Notes under the pieces: model-generated
Told to the model about the DNA's origin: nothing
The model's database searches: none
What the model saw: only the letters and a program-made list of their open reading frames with translations
Translations under genes and position numbers: made by a program
In this document: one piece after another, positions 12,193 to 24,430 of the stretch
How the letters are laid out: the number at the start of each line of letters is the position of its first letter
How positions within the stretch are numbered: the stretch's first letter is position 1
Assembly (NCBI GenBank): GCA_903813345.2
Contig: CAIIXF020000003.1
Coordinates: 25,311,248-25,375,247, forward strand
DNA from: Owenia fusiformis
Lineage: Eukaryota > Annelida > Polychaeta > Sabellida > Oweniidae
DNA length: 64,000 bases
Direction of reading: 5' to 3'

Positions 12193-14755
12193 CATAAGGT
12201 GTAGAATTGAAAATACAGACAATCCAAGATCAGAACTATTACTTTGGATCAATTTAAATATACTCCAGAATACAAAACTATACTTGTCTTCAATCAATAC
12301 AGTATCAAACAGATGACTCTTTATCCCCAGATGTCATCAGCTAATCTCAGAGATTGGCATTTGTTCACTCAACTGCAGTTCCTTAAGTAACTAAATAACA
12401 GCAATGCCAAGGCATCGCAAATCCAATAGAACGACATAACTGCTCAATTGTCGTTGGCCAATATAATATTCTTAGTGTTCACAATAAAACTTTAACAAAA
12501 TCCTACAATATGTTTTTTAATTACAGAAAAAAAACAAGACATATTTCACTTCAATCAATATATTGTACTTCAAATTCAAATATAAACAATATTGGACTGA
12601 TGGTATTTGAGTTATTGCTTGGACGGACACCATACAAACAGATGTATGGACGTACGTACGGACAGACAGAGCCATTCTCTATATCCCCCAAACTTCTTTG
12701 GATGGGATGATTAATGGATGTAAGCCTGTCATCCTTGAACAATCATTTCAAGGATTCTCGTATCCTAGTGATATCCAAAACGATTGCAACTGATCTTTAA
12801 ACTGATGTGATATCACTCTAATATACATAACCCCTAGAAATGCATAAGATACTATGTTTGTCCAATTGTATTGTTTAGTATATTTTTTTAAAGCACCTTA
12901 TCAACATCTAACAGTCACCTGATAAACCATTAATAAGGAATAGACAAATAAAAACAAATAACATAATCATTACTAATAAGCCAAATGGGTTGCTCATGAA
13001 CACCAAATGCAAGGTATAGTAGAATGGATATGTGATGCATACTTTTTCACATTATGAAACAACAAGGACAGTGAGGATCAATAAGAATCCAGGTTAACTA
13101 AATGAGGTGCATTGCATTAAAGATTCCAAGACTTAACTTGAATTGACAGGTTATTTAAGGGTGGGATTAGTACTGCCTTAGTCAAGTCAAACATAGGAGG
13201 AAATAAAGACAATGAAAAACCTTACTGATAAGCTTTTTTAAATCTTTTTTGGGGATTTTAGGGTATTTTGAATAACTATGCTTAACGAAATAGACATCAG
13301 CGTAATGAATCAATATTTGTAAACAAAACTATTAATATTAATTAACTAACCTTAACCTCCAAATACTGTATATGTAATCTTTGGATGGATGACAATGTCT
13401 CAACCCGACCCAAATGTTAACATGGTAAGACTTTGAAGCTTACAGAATTCAATGTTTGCCGTCATTTGTTGATTGATTATAGATGTTGCACATTATCTTT
13501 TTTTGTTACAGACCAAAGACTTTTTTACACTTTTCCAATTGAATGCTCATGTGTTCCTGTATTCACGACTATTTTTAAAGATTTTTTTGTTCTTCAATAT
13601 GTCAGGCCAGTCAGACTCTTTTCTCAAAGGGGCATCGTTTTGCCAGATTTTATACAGGAAGTAGTCCAAAGATAACAAAACACAGTGGAAAAAGAGGGTG
13701 AAGTTTCAATATTTTTAGCCAAAATAATAGAAGCAGCTGAAATTTGATGGGCTTGAATGTATCGTAATGACTTCAGTGAAATGCCACCAGGCTTTATGGT
13801 TTTGAATTGTGAAAATGATTTCTCGAAAGAGACATCATTTGATTTTAAATTATAACGTTTTGATTCTACACTGAATATTATCTCATCATCAATCACATAA
13901 AGTGGCCTAATCCCGATAAAATATACATTTGGGGATAGAGTTCATGAATGTGAATTGGCCTAAGGTGAAAATAAAATAGATAAATGAATGACACTGATTG
14001 CCTATAGCTATGTATTCTCTAAATTGAATCATTTTAAGGCCCTCCATAATTTACCTTAGATTTGCTTAATTTTTCGAAAAATGTCTTATTCATTGGGTCA
14101 TCTCCGTCTCATATACTTTCCTGTTTTATCATCAACCAGAAGGTTGTTTTAAAAACATGCTCCATTAAAATACCTGAAGTCTCTTATTGGCAATCTTAAT
14201 CAGGATGTTGTGTCTTACCTGTATTACAGCTTGAAACATTAAGTGACTTTTGACCTTGTGGAATTAATATTTCATTTTAGGATGTTTGAAGGGAATTTGA
14301 CTGTTGTATTGTACAGTATGTTGCTTATACTGCTTATATGTATGGTGATTGATTTTTAATATGTTTGTGTCAGTCACGTGTTACTTCAACACTCTAAGCA
14401 GGTACATGATTCTTATTGTAATCAATATATTAGTATTATGTAATTGTTCTCTCTTGATTATAATGTACTTTTCTTTTCTTTTTATAATTTCTTTATTTCA
14501 AAGAATAAGCATGTTAAAGTAATTGCAAAAAACAATTACAGTACAGTTACATGATAAACATACATTTTACAATTTTACAATACAGTATTGGTTAAAAGTT
14601 AGTCTTTAAGAGACGTTATACCATTGGCATTTTTTTTATTTAAAGGAAAAAATCATCAGTTTAATTTGTTTAATTTAATTTTGCTTCCATGATTTTCCAC
14701 CTATCGCCTCTGCCAACCCGTTTGTCCATAATAAAATATTCCTTCAAATTACTTA
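12193..14755. other. Non-coding stretch with a GGAC-type microsatellite patch
   Basis: No gene can be supported. At 12,622-12,672 a degenerate GGAC/GTAC/GACA patch is followed by 'cattctctatatccccc', much like the stretch near 29,375-29,420. Both may be right-hand parts of pearl-like elements whose other parts I cannot outline. Short frames at 13.4-13.9 kb show no motif. Confidence 0.4.
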
Positions 14756-14881
14756 GTACCCCACACATAATTTTGTCGCCAACTTCAATTTAAGATTAAA
14801 GTACTTTCCTACGTACATATCTTCATGAAATTTAGCATACTTAAACGTGAACATATTTCCAACACTCAAATTTTTTTATTT
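14756..14881 (+). repeat. Left terminal inverted repeat of the 14.8 kb transposon
   Basis: Inverted match to 16,507-16,632 over ~125 bp, with long perfect blocks such as 'cttcatgaaatttagcatac'. It carries the transposase binding sites by inference. Confidence 0.9.
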
Positions 14882-15029
14882 TACAAACGGATACCAGGTG
14901 TTCACTTGAGACTGACAGCAAACTGCTACATTGTTTTACATTTTCCCGCTTATTTTGCACTTTTGACCTCTTTCGGTACTGGTTTAAGAAAACTGTTTTG
15001 AATTAAATCTGTTCAGTTGAAGTGTAACA

Positions 15030-16157
15030 ATGAAAGGGAAAAAAGGGTTTTCCAAAGGGGAACAAAACCCCTCTTCTATTTACTTCAAAGGGAGGAATGT
15101 TGAAAAAAATATTGTGGTAAAGTGTACAAGAACGTATATACCAAGAAGGCGAATTTCGATTTTAGAACAGTTAGACCAAGGCAGATCCAAAACCAATGTT
15201 GCTGGAAACCATGGAATAAATATCAGAACTGTTCAGCGGATTGCATCTACTAACCAGAACTCACCTCAGCAACGGGGTCCAAAATTGAAGATTGTACCAA
15301 ATTCAGAAGTTGAAGATGTCTTATTTGACATCGCAGATCATGAGCCATTCGCACGGATAACGGAGATTAATGAGAAATTTTCCCTTGAAACAGGTGTTGT
15401 CATCAGCAATGAGACAATTAAACCTGTGTTATACAGGCGTAATGGAGGGGAGTTTGTATTTGTTTCTCCAGACAAATCATGTGAGGACCGTAATCTCAGT
15501 CAAATATATGACATGCACCTTGGATTTATCGAAGGGTTAAATACCGCATTGAAAAATCACAAATTAACATTAGACGATATTTACTATCAGGACGAATTTC
15601 CAATCTTCGAAAACAAGCTCCCCTCGAAAGGCTGTACGCGCAAGGGCACCAAGCTCTATGCTCACTCGGCATACAGACCCACCCGCTACACATGTTCTGC
15701 AGTGATATCAAGATCCAAAGCTGTTAAGGTGTCCCTGACAAAAAAGAATGCTGATGACTCTGTTGTTCGAACATTTGCTATTGCATCAGAGTCCAGGAAC
15801 AGAAATCTTGGGGGTCCTGGGCTGCATCGACTTCTACCAAGAGGGGCTTTTTTGGTATGGGACAGGCTTGAACGATCTGGAAGAGCACAGAACCCATGTA
15901 AACAGCACTATAACCCACAAATTAAAGCAAAATTGGAAGAAGCAGGGATAAACGTGGTAATGCTCCCCCCTAAAGGCCATCTTCTCAACCCTTCCGAATT
16001 GTTTAACAATTGTATCCAGCAAAAAGTAGTACGTTGGCGACCGCCAGGTGACCCCACCGATGAGTACAGCCATGCAATCGTTGGGCCACGGTCGTTTGAT
16101 GAGTGTGCTATGGCAGTGAATGATGCCCTGGATGAAGCTCTGTGGCAAAGAATGTAA
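15030..16157 (+). CDS. DDE transposase, Tc1/mariner (IS630-like) superfamily, intact
   Basis: A 375-residue intact frame between two long inverted repeats; it would cut and paste the element at TA sites in the nucleus. The N-terminal third has a helix-turn-helix at ~35-68 (RRRISILEQLDQGRSKTNVA followed by GINIRTVQRIA), then a second winged-helix-like stretch to ~150. The catalytic core shows the first Asp at 188 in IYYQDEFPIF, the second at 278 in FLVWDRLERSG, and Glu 323 in LNPSELFNN, giving DD44E. The length suits the family (~340-380). The start is the first Met of the frame and leaves ~150 bp between end repeat and ORF. All three acidic residues are present, so it may be active, though activity cannot be judged from sequence. 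Overlapping frames on both strands here are shadows. Confidence 0.9.
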   Translation: MKGKKGFSKGEQNPSSIYFKGRNVEKNIVVKCTRTYIPRRRISILEQLDQGRSKTNVAGNHGINIRTVQRIASTNQNSPQQRGPKLKIVPNSEVEDVLFDIADHEPFARITEINEKFSLETGVVISNETIKPVLYRRNGGEFVFVSPDKSCEDRNLSQIYDMHLGFIEGLNTALKNHKLTLDDIYYQDEFPIFENKLPSKGCTRKGTKLYAHSAYRPTRYTCSAVISRSKAVKVSLTKKNADDSVVRTFAIASESRNRNLGGPGLHRLLPRGAFLVWDRLERSGRAQNPCKQHYNPQIKAKLEEAGINVVMLPPKGHLLNPSELFNNCIQQKVVRWRPPGDPTDEYSHAIVGPRSFDECAMAVNDALDEALWQRM

Positions 16158-16506
16158 AGGCTCGAAGGTCCAGAGCTGGCATTGCCAATAGCAAATATTC
16201 TCATGGCCAGCACGTCGCAATTAAGAGTTGAACCCGTGGACGGATTTATTAGAGTTTAAAGCTAATATGAACTGAATTTGCAAAATACAAACTGGAATTT
16301 TCATTATAGAATAACTTCAAATATAGCCATGTTTAGCTAAACAGTAGTAAAAGTACATTTACTTCGCTAATGTAATATACAACATGCAAAACTAAAACAT
16401 TCAAGAATACAGTTAAAAATGCTAAAATAGCCTAATTTGAGGCAATTTTGCAAAATGATACTACATTTTGAAAATGTTGTTAAAAAATAAATAATAACTT
16501 TATGTT

Positions 16507-16632
16507 AAATAAAAAAAGTTGAGTGTTGGAAATATGTTCAAGTTTAAGTATGCTAAATTTCATGAAGATATGTATGTAGGAAAGCACTGAAATCATAAAT
16601 TGAAGTTGGCGACAAAATTATGTGTGGGGTAC
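16507..16632 (-). repeat. Right terminal inverted repeat of the 14.8 kb transposon
   Basis: Inverted copy of 14,756-14,881, ending GTGTGGGGTAC just before TA. Few mismatches between the two ends argue for a young insertion. Confidence 0.9.
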
Positions 16633-16634
16633 TA

Positions 16635-18861
16635 TAAAACCTTCAAGTGTTGGTTTTAGCATAGAATATTTGCACAAATAAACATACCTTTTAAAAATAC
16701 ATAGCAAATTGTTTAGGATGATTATAATGTAGTTTGTCAAAACGCGAAAAAAAGAAATTAAAAAGTTTAGGGATAAAATGAACCAGTACAGTAAGGTTAT
16801 AGGAAGAGGTTATAATGCTACGACAGGCTTGAAGCTTTTCTCCATTTTTAGAATAAGCAGGGGAATGCTCCCTCAAAAAGGTTATTAATATTTATTCAGC
16901 ATCTTTATTCGACAATATTGTGCACATTCTGATGATGATATTAGAAAACATGATGACACTAAGAATGACACAAAGAAGATAAACCTGAAAAATGCTTTCA
17001 AGAAAAACTATAAGTTTATATGTAAATCAAAAAGTATTACAGTTGAGAAATGAGACAAATGACGTGAAAATCAAGACGTAAGTAGTTCTATAATCTACAT
17101 AGACAAAGACTAACATTTCTAAATAAGCCTTTGGCATATGACATGGAGAAAATTACTTTTATACAACATTTGTGCCTATTATTTATCAATATATATCTCA
17201 TCTTCTCCCTAAAAGGCAGTTTTTGGCAGGCCATTTTTCAATAAATAATGTGGCATTAGCATTTTACTAGATTTATTGGGTATTACAAAACCAAATACCT
17301 CTCAGCAAAAATGAAAAATCACCATAAAAATTGCTTTAAGATTATCATAAAGAATTTAGAAGAGCACTTTAAAGAATACATCAGTTTACTCTTTGACTAT
17401 ATAAAGAAATATGCATTATCAAATACTTCATTTCAATTTGAAAATTAATAATAAAAAGAATAACGGAATGAGGTTGCTCTCTTAGCTGTTCCCTATCTAA
17501 TTAATCCCATAACAGGTTAAGATGTAGCCTTTAATCATTGTAAAGGGATGCCTTCTAAGTATAAATCACGCTTTCAGACAAAATTATTGTCTGCTTTAGG
17601 TTTAACCTTGCAAGACAATTGTCTGACGATGCTTTCAAAAGCCAAGGACCTAATTTACACATTGGGAATCCAACAATTTAATTGAACAAAGTTTTTAATT
17701 TTATTTTCTTGCTTTAATTTTGCTATGTAAATTTGAGCAAAAGGGCTGTCTTAGGGGTAGGTTGTAAGTTAACAATAATCAGAGAAGGTCAATATTGATG
17801 CATCATACTGAATGTAGTTTATCAGTTTATGTTTCAGATTATACCAGTGCATCAAGCAATTGTGGGATCCCTAATATGCATACACACACACACCGAAAAT
17901 TGCAACTTGTAAACACTATACTGTAATACAAATAAAATGTAATAAATAAGTTTCTATTTGTGTTGACATTTGTAGTGATTGTGAATGAATGTAACTTGTA
18001 AGTGTCACTGTATACAAATGTGGGGCAATGTCAGAAGATGATCCCTAAATTGTTCAGTTAAATGTGTCATGGAAGGCTAAATTATGGATTGTAAAGAAAA
18101 AAGCTTAGAATTATTGATGACATTGATATCCATAAATTAAATTTAATAGTTTAAAAACATATGATGTAAAGTAAAATTCTGACCAAAGCTTAGTCAGTTA
18201 TTTTTCCTTTGCATGTTTGTGCCTTTACTGAGTCAAAATGTTACTTTGTAAACACTTTCCTAGGGTCGAACATATTGACCTAACAAATCAGATATACTAC
18301 ATGTATATAAATTGAATTTATCATTGATATATGATGATGTAAGTATGGTATGATCAGGACTCATAATGTCACCGTGGCTCTCTTTCAAAGCACTCTGTTG
18401 GGAACTTTAGAATGCTTAGAAATGTGTTGCGACACACAATCAAATTAAAAACCACGAGATAAATCAATTTGTCCTCCAGGCTCTAATAGCTTCATATATT
18501 TCATCAAGTTACCTGGTTCTATTTTTCAGACTAAATGCAAAATATGAAAGAATTAAAATCCATGGTAGAATTCACGGATGGCAAGTCTTAAGGAAAAGGT
18601 TCATGCATCTTCTTGATAATCATTATGTTTCTATCTATTTTTAAATTCAAAGAATGCCAAGGTTGGTTGATCCAATTTTAATGACGCTATAGAAATATGT
18701 CACCAAATAGTCCTTGATGAAGAATTTAAACAAATGCTGTCCTTTCATGAATTTCACGAGTGTTTTTCATCTCACCCTGGACAATTGGACAGGTTTAAAT
18801 TAAACCTCACCCATGAGAGTTCATATCAATGTTAAATTGAACAAGGCACAGACATGAACAA
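16635..18861. other. Non-coding stretch
   Basis: No gene or clear element seen. There is a short (CA)n run near 17,880. Confidence 0.4.
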
Positions 18862-19405
18862 TATCGTACCTAAAACACAGCATTGTGGTCTTGTTGACCA
18901 AGAAAGCAAGATGGCCTCAGAAAAGTTAATCAGCTCTAGAACTTATCACTGTGTAGCATATGTAAAAATTTGAACGGTTTGGCTGGAAACCTGTAGACAA
19001 GTCTTGAAAGTGATGATTTTAGGACGGAAAATCCAAAATGGCCACCTTAAGATTTACCCAGATGCCCAAAAACTAATCAGTTCTTGATGTGATATGTAGA
19101 AACATCCCTGAAAATTTCAGATGAATCCCTCAAATGGTTTGGCTGGAAACCTGTAGACAAGTCTTGAAAGTGAAGATTTTAGGACGGAAAATCCAAATTG
19201 GCCACCTTAAGATTTATCCAGAATGCGCAAAAACTAATCAGTTCTTAACGTTGATATGTAGAAACATCCCTGAAAATTTCAGATGAATCCCTCAAATGGT
19301 TTGGCTGGAAACCTGTAGACAAGCTGAAAAGCGAGACACCGCCCGCCCGCCGCCCGCCCGCCCGTCAAGCTGACTACAATATCGTACCTTTTCTTAGGTA
19401 CCATA
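18862..19405. mobile_element. Pearl-like (Helentron-associated) non-autonomous element
   Basis: It starts TATCGTACCTAA and ends with the inverted word TTAGGTACCATA, which also forms a hairpin with 'gtacctttt' just before it. Inside are about two and a bit tandem units of ~161 bp, each with 'ggtttggctggaaacctg', 'ttttaggacggaaaatcc' and 'ctgaaaatttcagatgaatc', followed by a (CCCG)n patch at 19,340-19,365. The 'ttttaggacggaaaatcc' core recurs in the element at 37.3 kb. End repeat, ~160 bp tandem core, microsatellite and terminal hairpin is the layout known for bivalve pearl elements and related Helentron-associated repeats. Confidence 0.6.
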
Positions 19406-20809
19406 AAAAGACAACGAATGAATGTTAAAATGGAGAGTGGCACTTAAAAATCAGGGCAGTTTAATGAAGCCATTTCCATATCAAATTGGCCATATATTCT
19501 GACAAAAAAGACAGATAGATCTCCATATTTAAACAAGCCATGCAAATGGCAAACATCCTAACATGCTACCATGCAGGCAAAAAGATACAACCGATGCCCT
19601 TACTAATGCAACTTGCCACACTACCTGCTATACTGCTATACATCACATACCAGTGAAAGCCAAATTGTCTTATTAATGTCAAGTAATCAGGAGTCCATTA
19701 GTCCATTAGAAGTCAAGGCCATAAAAATGACAGAATGCTTTCTGCTGGTCTTTGGGAATAATTTGAAAGACTTTAACATACTTATGAACCTTCCTCGTTA
19801 AGATTTCTTAGCTGAATGTGAAAGTTGAATGATGTTAGTACCAAGATTTTACAAAAATGAAAGTGTCATACTAAAATTTATCCATAACACATAAACAAAA
19901 ATAATGCATTAGGCAAACAAGAATAAGTAAAATATGTAAATTGTTTGTATTTCTATTGTATGCTTTATTTGTAAGCTTTATTAAAAAAATAAGCACAAAC
20001 TACGACTGGTTGATGAGCTGGTCAACTAACTGCAACCATCCAAAACTAAAACTGATGTTCATTCAGGAGAAAAAGGACCCCACACTCTAATAATAATAAT
20101 GATGATTATAATCATAGAGAAGAAGGACTTTATGATGGTTCTAAATGTGGGAACTTGATGACATTGAGAAGATGAAAGAAGGTATGACTTAACATAACAG
20201 AATCCTTAGTATCAGAATTATTTGTATTGAATCAGTTCTAAAATCTTGAAACACAAAATGAATAGAAAGAATGTATCATGGGATCTCTAATGCCTCATAT
20301 TAACATCTTAAGATATTCATCCTGGCTAATGTAATCAAAAAGAAGAATCTAAAAATCATTTAAAGACACATTTAGACCAAAAATCGAATTTCAAGATCAA
20401 TGTATGAGACAGTTATGAAATCAAAAAAACAGCTAGCAGCCTAACAGCTTTGCTTTCCCCGGCCTCTCATTATTGGGTCATTATTTGTTTCAGTTATTAT
20501 TCAGTTATATGCTTTCAGGTAATGCATTCTTTGATAGAGGGTTTCGCAGTGCTTTAACTCAACTGCCATTTGAACTCAACTTCAGTGAAGAATGATGGAG
20601 CGCAGAATAATCTACTCTAGCGGGTTATTTATTCATAGAAAATTCTATAAAAGGTAATGATGATGAATTTCCAACCTGAGATTATGTTAATTTGTAATAT
20701 CTTCTTCTTATTCCTTTAAATCACAATATGTAAGTGATTGGCACGTTTATGCTGCCTTTGGGCACTTACAGTTTTGGTATTTAATTCAGTAATATGCTGC
20801 TTAGATTCT
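19406..20809. other. Non-coding stretch
   Basis: No gene or notable repeat seen. A short frame at 19,613-19,801 has no motif or splice context. Confidence 0.4.
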
Positions 20810-20893
20810 CAGGCCTGTCAACTTGGGAAAAATTTCGAATGGAATGCGTGACATATACGTAATACGCAAATTGCGGGACAGTTGACAGGCCTG
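20810..20893. mobile_element. Very short MITE with 6 bp target duplication
   Basis: An 84 bp unit starting CAGGCCTGTCAAC and ending GTTGACAGGCCTG, a perfect 13 bp inverted repeat. It is flanked on both sides by GATTCT (20,804-20,809 and 20,894-20,899), which looks like a 6 bp target duplication. There is no coding capacity. Family unknown. Confidence 0.65.
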
Positions 20894-20899
20894 GATTCT

Positions 20900-21849
20900 A
20901 CCAAACAATTCATTGCTGCATCAAGTATGAGTGGACACAATCCATGTGGTGCATACAAATACAATGGTGTGTCAACCAACAAGGCAATCTGAATTATGTT
21001 AAGTGTTAACTAGTTTATCCATAGGTGATAATCATATCTCAGGTAAGAGTTTCCGAGGAAATGACACAAGCTAGACAAGACAACTAAGGGATAATGGTCA
21101 ATCCAATGTTTACATTTCATTATGCTTTAGCCTCCTCTCTCCCCCAATGTATCGAAATATGAAAATGTCATGCAAATATCCTGTATACCATCCTCCTGCA
21201 GAGAGTGGAAATATAGTATATACCATTCATTTTTCTTTGAATCTTGCAAATTGACAGTAAAGAATTTAAAAAATAGGATGCTAAAATGAATTTGCACATA
21301 ATGGTTACAATATGCAATTGTTGATATACTTATGTTCTAGGCCACTTATAAACTGATTTTATGAATTGCACATTTGATAGAAATATTCAGTGTATACATA
21401 TAGTTGTTGAAACTAATCAAGCAATGATGCATTAGATCTCTGAATCGGATTACAAGTTGGTGGATTTTCTGCTAGATTAAGCAAATGAGTTAACAAAAGA
21501 TAAGTGAGACATGTATGCTAAAGTTCAGCTGATCACAGATAATTTAGCACCATCAGGGTCATTATATTCCTTCAGATTACTTGATAATCTCTCAGATGAT
21601 TTAAATTTAGTAGGTAGGTCACACTGTCCAATTTTATCAAAGTGATGTTAGGTTTTCCTCATTTGTCTACTTAGTTGAGATCAATATGTTAATTACATTT
21701 ATGAAATATAAACATATATAAACATATTTCATGGAAGGGTTGATATAGGTACTGTAATCATCTACTGTGAACATACAACAAAGTGCTCGGTGAACAATAT
21801 CATGCTCAAAAATAACTAGACATTTAAAATCGCCACGGGGGCGATTTCG
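20900..21849. other. Non-coding stretch with a small hairpin
   Basis: No gene seen. A small hairpin, AAATCGCC/GGCGATTT, sits at 21,827-21,847 directly against the left end of the next element and may belong to it. Confidence 0.4.
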
Positions 21850-23042
21850 TAGAATGCCGTTCCTCACCGCAGCAGCAAATTCGGTGCACAATTGACCTTT
21901 TTCAAGGTCACGCAGAGGTCGAATTCCAAAACCGAAAGCATATTTGATATCATATTTTGCCATATTTTTGAAATTTTGGCACTCAATTTAAAAACCCGTA
22001 CCCTTATCCTCCCAGACGCGCTTTAAAGCGCTGTCGCGTGCCCCCTATATAGATTAGGAAAGAATTGGAATGAAAATGAAAATCACCCAAATTATAAACC
22101 CTAGAGATATGTTAAATGGGAAGAGTAAGGCATGCAAAAAATAACTACAGTGGCTCCTTGAACAGGTAAAACAAGAAATAAGTTTTACGTCATTTTACGG
22201 TGAAGGTCAAAGGTCAAGGTCAAAATGTTGACCTAATTTACTCTAGTTTAGTACAGTGTAATACAATGGTACCAATTTCGAATCAATTTGAGCAATTTTA
22301 GCAATTTTGACCTTTTTGACCTTTTCAAGGTCACCCGGAGGTCAAATTCCAAAACCACAAGCATATTTAGAATCAGGGACATCCATACTTCATACTTGCA
22401 AAGAATTGGAATGAAAATCCTAGTTTTCAACTTTGAGGTCATTTGAAGGTCAATGTCAAAGGTCAAGGTCAAAATGGTGACCTAATTTACTCTATCCGAG
22501 TACAGTGTAATACAATGGTACCAATTTGGAATCAATTTGAGCGATTTTGATTTTTGAACTTGTTGACCTTTTCAAGGTCACTCAGAGGTCGGATTCCAAA
22601 ACCGAAAGCATATTTGGAATCAGGGGCTTCTATTCTTTATATCTGCTTAGAATTGGGATCGGATACACAGTTTTCAAATTTTGCCCCACTGGGGTGCCCC
22701 ATTTTTCAAATTTGGGGCACCCAATTTTAAAACCCGGAATATATGTGAAATGGCAATTGTGAGGGATGGCATATGCAAATTTTGGGTAAAAAATAAAAAT
22801 GGTTACTCCTTGTACGTGCAAAAATGTAAAAATTTGCGATTTGACCTTGGCTAATTAGGGAGGGGCTAATTAAAAAAATGAAGGCATTTCCCTGTAGCCC
22901 AGGAACATGTCAAGGTTGATGGTATATGCTAATTAGCTGACATGTCCGTGTGTGCGGAGAAATCTTGCACGGAATAATAATAATAATAATAAGAAAAAGG
23001 CGAAAACTATAGAATGCCGTTTCTTCGAAACCGGCATTCTAA
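21850..23042. mobile_element. Pearl-like element with ~248 bp tandem core and AAT microsatellite
   Basis: The left end is TAGAATGCCG. The right end is a 32 bp hairpin at 23,010-23,041 (TAGAATGCCGTTTC paired with GAAACCGGCATTCTA), so the left-end word occurs there in both orientations. Three copies of a unit containing 'aggtcaaattccaaaacc' and 'gcatatttggaatcaggg' start near 21,905, 22,326 and 22,574; the last two are 248 bp apart. An (AAT)n run lies at ~22,974-22,992. Same layout as the elements at 18.9 and 37.3 kb, with a different core sequence. Confidence 0.55.
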
Positions 23043-23687
23043 TAAAAATGGCTACGTATAATTCCAAACATACCCAAAAGTAGCATCTTTGGTCAGTCTG
23101 GACGCAAGGAAGACCGAGCATGTGATGATGCAAAAATGAACCAGTTCTGGAATGTCATACGAAGAAGCATCACTAAAATTTTTGAAATAAACTGCAGTTA
23201 AGCAGTTTGTCCGGAAGCAGACAAGAAAGGCAAGATGCCAACCAAGCTAATGACAATATCACACCTTTTATGTATGATAAAGTTCAACAAACTAACTCAT
23301 TTGTTACCTCATAATCATGGGACAACTGCAACACAACTGCAAGCCCATTACAACAACAATATCATTAAGTGAAAAGGGTTATATCATATCATACATGGCT
23401 TTAATTGTAATCTCCTTGGTGTATGTTAAAGTTTGATATCTTACTAATGTACATAGAATCCTAAATTAGTGTAATTTGTCAGTGTAATTATTTAAGTATT
23501 GTCCCAAACAATTCCAAGATTACCTTGACTTCCCTTTCATAGGGCCCAAGGTAATAACAACTTAAGCCATATATTGAATGTCACGTTCAGCATGTCATGT
23601 CACTTACCTTCCAGACCATGTCGATATTTTGAAATAAATATGTTTTATTATCATTCATTGTAGTTTATATGCATGGTTACAATTATA

Positions 23688-24390
23688 CAGTGCGTATCAA
23701 AAAAACGCAACAGATTGTTATCTCGGAAAAGCACAAAACCAGTGATAACAGCATTGATTTCATTCAATGCACCATAAAGCCACGTGTCTCTTCTTTACAA
23801 TGATATATCATTAATTGATATTTGGTCATGGTTGGGCGAGTAATCATTCCATTTGCAAAGTGGGCCAAAATTAGCTTGGAACCAAGTTATAAATATCGTA
23901 AAAGTCAGTGTACGGAGCCCAATGCAATATTGGAAGCAAACATAAAACCAATGCTGACTGCATCCTTTTCATTCAATGTACCAAAAAGCCAAATTACTCC
24001 TCTTTGCAATGGAATATCATTCATTCACAGGGAGTCTTGGCTGGCCGAATAATCATTAATTTTACAAAATTCAGCTCGGACTCAAGTTTTAAACATTGCA
24101 AAAGTCAGTACAAGGGGCATAGGGGCCATTGGAAGAAGATGTGACAGGTGTGGCATAGACAGTAAAGTGTTCATACTCATAATCTTGCAAGAATACATCC
24201 TATACCCCTCCAAATTGCCACCACTTCCTTGCACATAAAGAGGCGCTCATCTGTCCACGTCATGCATGGGTCAGCCCGAGTCATCTTTGGGTTAAAGCAG
24301 AGAAAAGCAGCCTATGGGCAATTCTTTCTCAAGGTTTTGCAATATCTGGTGGAATTCGTAATCCCTCATAGACAATAAATAATAAAAAAG
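23688..24390 (-). mobile_element. Degenerate Tc1/mariner-type element with internal duplication
   Basis: TA-CAGTGCGTATCAAAAAAAC at 23,686 is a typical Tc1/mariner terminus. The next ~200 bp (23,740-23,935) is repeated in diverged form at 23,948-24,135, sharing 'ttcattcaatg', 'ataatcatt' and 'gcaaaagtcagt'. On the minus strand ~24,220-24,280 reads MTWTDERLFMCKEVVAIW, resembling the region of the first catalytic Asp in such transposases, but stops surround it. The right end is unclear. Probably an old, broken copy. Confidence 0.4.
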
Positions 24391-24430
24391 TTTTTTGACG
24401 TTATTTGTGATCCATTATTTTGATGGAGTT

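Larger units (their letters stand above)
14756..16632 (+). mobile_element. Complete Tc1/mariner-superfamily DNA transposon
   Basis: An 1,877 bp element bounded by inverted repeats of about 125 bp that start GTACCCCACACATAATTTTG and differ at only about six positions. It is flanked by TA on both sides (14,754-14,755 and 16,633-16,634), the expected target duplication. A single intact transposase frame fills the middle. The near-identical long ends and undamaged frame suggest a recent insertion. The long ends and the DD44E spacing of the transposase are unlike classic Tc1 (DD34E) or mariner (DD34D), so the subfamily is open. Confidence 0.9.
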
